A DNA stretch of 11,134 nucleotides from Larix sibirica (Eukaryota; Streptophyta; Pinopsida; Pinales; Pinaceae), in assembly GCA_004151065.3 (NCBI GenBank), contig NWUY0300097094.1, positions 6,275-17,408 of the forward strand. The letters run 5' to 3'. Shown here one piece after another: positions 7,306 through 11,134 of this stretch; the first letter of the stretch is position 1; the number at the start of each line of letters is the position of its first letter. Under the pieces are notes generated by a model. The model was not told the DNA's origin and ran no database searches. It was given only the letters and a program-made list of their open reading frames with translations. A program made the translations under genes and the position numbers.

Positions 7306-9200
7306 GTTTAGGTTATATACATATACATATACAATTTCATATTATATTCATATCTAATCTAAATGATAATTTATTTGATGACACATCTTAAATGGATATG
7401 TTTTTACTTATTTATTATTAATTTAATTTAATTAATTGTAAATAATTTTAACTTTACTTTATTTAAAGGAGTCATAAAAGTTAAAACCCTTTCTTAATTT
7501 AAGGAATTAATATCTGCTCTTCATGGCGTGGGTTAAGGGGCACTTATATTGCCTCTTATTTTCAGTGATAATTATCTCTAAATCTAGTAGGAATTATGAT
7601 GGAATTCATAGTTCCATCTGTGCATTGATTGAAACTTTTCCCCTAGGGGTTTTGGTCAATTTTAAAACACTCCAGATTATTGCATTTTCGAAAAAATGTA
7701 TGGAAGTGGTGAAACTATGCCTCGTCAAAAAATTTACCTTGACCTAAAATGGGGCGGTTTGAGTGCCCCATATCATATGATACTCTTGATTAATACATTT
7801 ATCATTTTGTAAAGACTTCGGGGAACCCATAAAAACATGTTAATATTTGGACTCAAATTTTTAGGGATGGTTCGATGGAGATTTAAGAGGATTAAATCAA
7901 TGCTCAATCTAATGATAGCTACAATATATTCTTAGTTCTTTAAAGGTATTTTTGTTTTTTCAGAGAACATTTTTTTTCTTTTGAAGATGGTAAAACTTAT
8001 CATAACTCATGTGCCAATTGATAGTGAAAACAAACATCATTGCATGCTATTTGCAAATGTAAACTCACTCACCATCCTTATTCAGTAAAAACCATTGGCA
8101 TTTGAAATAACCCGTTGGTGGTCTGTAAGGGGGTAGACTTTCATTATGCTAAATGCCTCTAGGTATTGGGCCATTAACCTGCTTTCTTACATTTGAAGAA
8201 GACAATATTTTACCCTATCAAAAGAAATTTTAAGTCTTACTTCAAGATAAAAAATATGGTTTCAACCTATATAGTATCCACTAGAAATCCAGTGCCAATG
8301 TGGTCATCGATGAGGCTACCTCTAGTGGAGTTATGTCCTTTCTAGTATCATCTAACCTTAGACCCATACATAACACCAGATACTACCCCGGTTGTATTTT
8401 AACCTCTTTCCCCAAAGGGCTCTGAGAACACTTTAATTGGATTCATCATCTCTATTGTTGAGTATATATATTTTTAAACATTTATTACATAAAAATTTAT
8501 AAATTTATATTTAGTATCGTATATATCTATTATTGTTGGATTTTTTTTTGCATACATCAAGGATTCTTCATCCTAAAATGCATCGTAAGATGATTGATTT
8601 AATATGGAGGGTCTTAATTTTTCTCATACTTTTGGAAATATTATTAATTATTTATAAAATGGCTAATATCCCACGTACCTTCTTGATTTGGTAAAACTTG
8701 ATCAAAGTAATGCTTTAGAGTTTATTTAGTCCACTTTGATCACAAATTCACACAAAACATGGATATCTTGAGATTATTCTAGAATGTGAACTTATTCTTC
8801 ATGTAAAAACCCTATTAAGGATCCTATTAAAAACATGGAATTGGTTAATAAGCTCTTGTATATATTTAATTCTTTTCATACAGGAGAATTCCCAATTTTC
8901 ACCTTTGTATCTACTTGTTTAATTTTCTCAGGGGATGTTGACACATGCAAAATCCCACCTTCAACAACAAGGGTGACCCTTGGTGAAAATTCCTAGTTAT
9001 ACCTAACATCATTTGGGATAGGGCACCCATCCATATTCTAGCCTGACAACCATTACTAAAATCATGTAATGTTTGGATTTAAAATGAGATCCAAAAGGCA
9101 ATATGGAACTATGATCCTAATATTTTGAATGCAACTAATATGTCCTATCCTAGCTAGGAGCATGGACCAACTTATGAAAAATGCAAGACAACAATCATAG
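7306..9200. other. AT-rich spacer, nothing recognised
   Basis: About 1.9 kb without a convincing gene, RNA gene or mobile-element signature on either strand. It holds a short (ATACAT)-like run near 7313-7332, a long AT block at about 7380-7500, another at 8461-8530, and scattered homopolymer A/T runs. One + strand frame is open at 7523-7747 (74 codons), but it has no recognisable domain and is of a length expected by chance. A small hairpin lies at 7749-7771 (ATGGGGC / GCCCCAT, 9-nt loop). The region may be older, unrecognisable repeat sequence. Confidence 0.7.
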
Positions 9201-9763
9201 TCATGTACATATTGTTATTCACAAAAAGTTGTAAATAAAATAAAACAGAACTATAAGCTTAGAAACCAAATTAAAAGTGGAGAATAATTTGCCCTTGTAT
9301 TTCGTACAAGCAATCTTACATCAACAGACTCAGATAATATTGCAGAAGACAAGATGGAAGTAAATAACTACCACATAGAGTAGTCTATATGAGTTACTAC
9401 ACCACCACATACAAATTTAGAAAAGATAAGTAAGAAGTAGTTCATAGTTTACAATCATAGAATATGAAATATCCTACAAATGGCCTTGAAGTTTGCTCCT
9501 CATTAAATCTCACAAAATCGGCTTTATAACATTCATTGTGCTAAATCCCCCAAAACCCCCCCAAACCCCCCTCATTATATTTGCCTTGGATATTCTTTTA
9601 TACAATCCCAAAAGTAACTCCCATGACCCTTGAGTATCTATTTGGGAAATTACAACTATTCATCTTCTATTTATCTTATTTACAAAAAGAAATACTAATC
9701 TAATTATGTGCACTCAATTGGTTTCCTATTTAAATAAGCCATCTGAATAGCATGTAGGTCAGA
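9201..9763. other. Spacer with C-rich tract, no gene recognised
   Basis: No coding signal is supported here on either strand. Stops are frequent in all frames. The only distinctive element is the C-rich tract at 9547-9571. This part may be the degraded continuation of the element that carries the minus-strand frame at 9984-10882, but no domain links them. Confidence 0.6.
9547..9571. repeat. C-tract cluster (C5-A4-C7-A3-C6), possible G-quadruplex on minus strand
   Basis: Runs of 5, 7 and 6 C separated by A4 and A3 lie in an otherwise AT-rich area. On the minus strand this gives three G runs, the middle one long enough to supply two tetrad strands. It is not the plant telomere repeat (CCCTAAA), and it does not sit at a clear LTR border, so a polypurine-tract role is unproven. 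Confidence 0.75.
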
Positions 9764-9983
9764 AATGTTTATCACACATTTGAATATTAATTGCTCCAAA
9801 GCAACTTCGTACTTGTTTGAGTCAGTGGACATTGGACTTATACCTCTCCTCAATGTGGTGATATATGATTTGATAAGAGCATCATCTTTGGATGGAGTGG
9901 AAATGAAGTCACATAATGTATACTTGTTGACTCTTGAGATGATTTTGATGGAAATTCCCTTGTTTCAAATGACTTCTTCAAGC

Positions 9984-10882
9984 TCATTCCAAATCACTTA
10001 TATTCTTATGGGTTGCTCTATGGCACCAATTACTCAAAGGTGACAACTCTGTATTACTTTTTATACTGCTTGGTGTATGCGTTTGCAAACATTTATTAGA
10101 GTTGTTGATGTCCGTTTCCAGTGAAGTACTTTCCATTTTCCAATTGTGTAGAGATGCAACGTTACATTCATTATCTATATCATTCATTCTTGGTAGGTAT
10201 GCTGGTTCATCCTTCTCTTATAGTTTCCATTTATTAAACTCCTCCATTCCTAATTGCACTCCATGAATAACTAGCATTTTGTCTTGCAATTTCCTTAAAA
10301 GAGTTAGAGATTGTGTGGCGTAACTTTGGAACTCTTGTGAGGCAACATACATCTCTCTTAGAACAAGATTCAACTCATCTTGTATCTCAAATGAATATGT
10401 TCTATATTCTAACATGATTCCAATATCAACTCTAGCATTAGTTATTTCTGCCTCTAGTTCAACTATTGTTTGTTTATCCACAATTCTTTCCTTGATAACA
10501 TTATGCACATTCAATAGGGAAGCTTGACTGAGTGATACTCAGATAGTTGCAGTTGTAGTTGGATCTTCATGTATATTCTCAAGCACTAGGTCTATGTGGT
10601 GATTATCATAGGTGCAACCACTAGGAGATGGAGCTTCTTTTGTGTTTTCCTCATCACCCTTTTCTTCCAGTCATCAAATACAAAATACTCTAGTGATACC
10701 ACTGCTTCAGACTTGGAGGGGGTGAAGATTCCTAGACCTAATTCTTGCAGTGGTAAATGCTCTCTTGTGATGGGTGGAATTTGAGTTTCAATGGGAACTT
10801 CTATCATAGGATCTTCAATGTCCATAGGAAGTGTATCATTATTTTCTTTTTCTTCTATGTCATGTTGGTTTTGGCTCTGCAT
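9984..10882 (-). pseudogene. Unassigned degenerate reading frame of about 300 codons next to an LTR end
   Basis: I do not recognise the protein. From the ATG at 10882 the minus strand is open for 96 codons: an acidic, Glu/Pro-rich start (DIEEKENNDTLPMDIEDPMI) and then a SLEYFVFDDWKKR stretch. A frame change near 10630 leads into a second frame that can be followed to 9984 through two stops (TGA at 10539-10541, TAA at 10218-10220). It carries a helical, possibly coiled-coil segment (ERIVDKQTIVELEAEITNAR, then QDELNLVLREMYVASQEF and LLRKLQDKMLV) and a Ser/Asn-rich end. No RT, protease, integrase, zinc knuckle or transposase motif is visible. Its start lies 9 bases inside the putative LTR border, so it may be an internal ORF of a non-autonomous LTR element, or a broken host gene. 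The + strand is also open at 9765-10043. Confidence 0.45.
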
Positions 10883-10885
10883 GTT
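10868..10885 (-). promoter_or_regulatory. Possible primer-binding-site relic
   Basis: Plant LTR elements commonly prime from initiator Met tRNA at a site reading TGGTATCAGAGC just inside the 5' LTR. Here, a few bases inside the LTR border, the minus strand reads ATGCAGAGCC. Only the CAGAGC part agrees, with the upstream half damaged or absent. It is weak evidence, offered because of its position. Confidence 0.25.
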
Positions 10886-10890
10886 GTTGT

Positions 10891-11134
10891 TGTTAGAATA
10901 TTGAGAATATTATAAAGTCATACAACAATACAAAACATGCATAGCATGAGCTGATCTATCCTTCTAACATAATAAGCAACAAATAACACGAACATGAATA
11001 AAATGGAGATAAGCGAATAGACAAGAGAACACTAGATATACGTGGTAAAACCCCAAATGGGGAAACATCCACGGGAAGGGAAAAATCTTCTTATTCCTCA
11101 AAATATCTCCAACATTACAACTTGAGCTCCACTC
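10891..11134 (-). repeat. LTR-type end (R/U5 side), continues beyond window
   Basis: In minus-strand sense the sequence ends ATATTCTAACA at 10891, a TG...CA-type LTR terminus (TGTTAGAAT on the + strand). Upstream it has the style of plant Ty1/copia LTRs: a TTTTTCCC stretch, a TGGGGTTTTACCACG block, then TCTAGTGTTCTCTTGTC and a T-rich tail before CTAACA. It contains a nested stem-loop at 11041-11073. The other LTR end lies outside the window, and no second copy is seen inside it, so whether this is a 5' LTR, a solo LTR or a fragment cannot be told. The damaged PBS-like site just inside favours a 5' LTR whose internal region extends to the left. Confidence 0.5.
11041..11073. other. Nested stem-loop within the LTR-like sequence
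   Basis: The outer arms CGTGG (11041-11045) and CCACG (11069-11073) enclose inner arms CCCC (11051-11054) and GGGG (11059-11062) around AAAT. The block is GC-rich within AT-rich surroundings and sits where plant LTRs place the R region. Confidence 0.6.

Noticed and set aside
7523-7747. 74-codon + strand frame in the AT-rich spacer
   Set aside because: No recognisable domain, no supporting context, and a length expected by chance. Reported only as spacer.
7749-7771. Small hairpin ATGGGGC / GCCCCAT as a terminator or regulatory RNA
   Set aside because: Seven-base arms are common by chance, there is no adjacent gene, and a bacterial-type terminator has no place in this plant-type context.
9547-9571. 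Telomere-like repeat
   Set aside because: The runs are C5, C7 and C6 with A4 and A3 spacers, not repeats of CCCTAAA, and occur once.
10596-10784. 62-codon + strand frame
   Set aside because: Antisense to the 96-codon acidic minus-strand frame, with no feature of its own.
1-11134. tRNA, rRNA, CRISPR array or bacterial operon
   Set aside because: I saw no cloverleaf-like or rRNA-like sequence, no regularly spaced direct repeats and no ribosome-binding-site-led gene cluster.

Overview
The window reads as nuclear repeat DNA from a seed plant, and I find no intact gene in it. It is AT-rich, every recognisable coding signal is broken by stops and frame changes, and the identifiable families are plant retrotransposons: an L1-clade LINE with a C-terminal RNase H, and an LTR-type end. 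The protein style and the long degenerate spacers suit a large-genome plant, possibly a gymnosperm, but the sequence does not settle the lineage.

Layout. (1) About 1-253: flanking DNA whose minus strand ends in a piece resembling the post-catalytic part of a different non-LTR reverse transcriptase (KYKYLGIDLHHNLNW). (2) About 254-7218, minus strand: one near-full-length dead L1-type LINE. Read from right to left it has a 5' region, ORF1 (an unassigned N-terminal part, a DUF4283-like domain, a CX2CX4HX4C zinc knuckle and a basic/acidic C-terminal part), then ORF2 (AP endonuclease, linker, reverse transcriptase, thumb/connection, zf-RVT zinc-binding segment, RNase H), and a short 3' tail with a possible poly(A) tract (T10 on the + strand at 254-263). 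(3) 7181-7305: a perfect 17-bp inverted repeat and a perfect 30-bp palindrome at the 5' border of the LINE. (4) About 7306-9200: AT-rich DNA with nothing recognisable. (5) About 9200-10890: spacer with a C-rich tract, and a minus-strand degenerate reading frame of about 300 codons that I cannot assign. (6) 10891-11134: what looks like the U5/R end of a plant LTR, minus-strand sense, with a nested stem-loop, running off the window.

How the parts relate. ORF1 would have bound the LINE RNA. ORF2 would have nicked the target, reverse transcribed the RNA and removed it. The order and spacing are those of a plant L1 of about 7 kb. Several catalytic or metal-binding positions are lost (FADD-type box now FIND, RNase H Glu now Lys, two zf-RVT cysteines now Tyr, a Trp and probably a Gln codon turned into stops), nearly all explicable by single G-to-A or C-to-T transitions. 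That pattern fits decay of a methylated, silenced copy. I found no new functional system. The most unusual items are the inverted-repeat/palindrome structure at the LINE 5' border and the unassigned degenerate ORF beside the LTR end.
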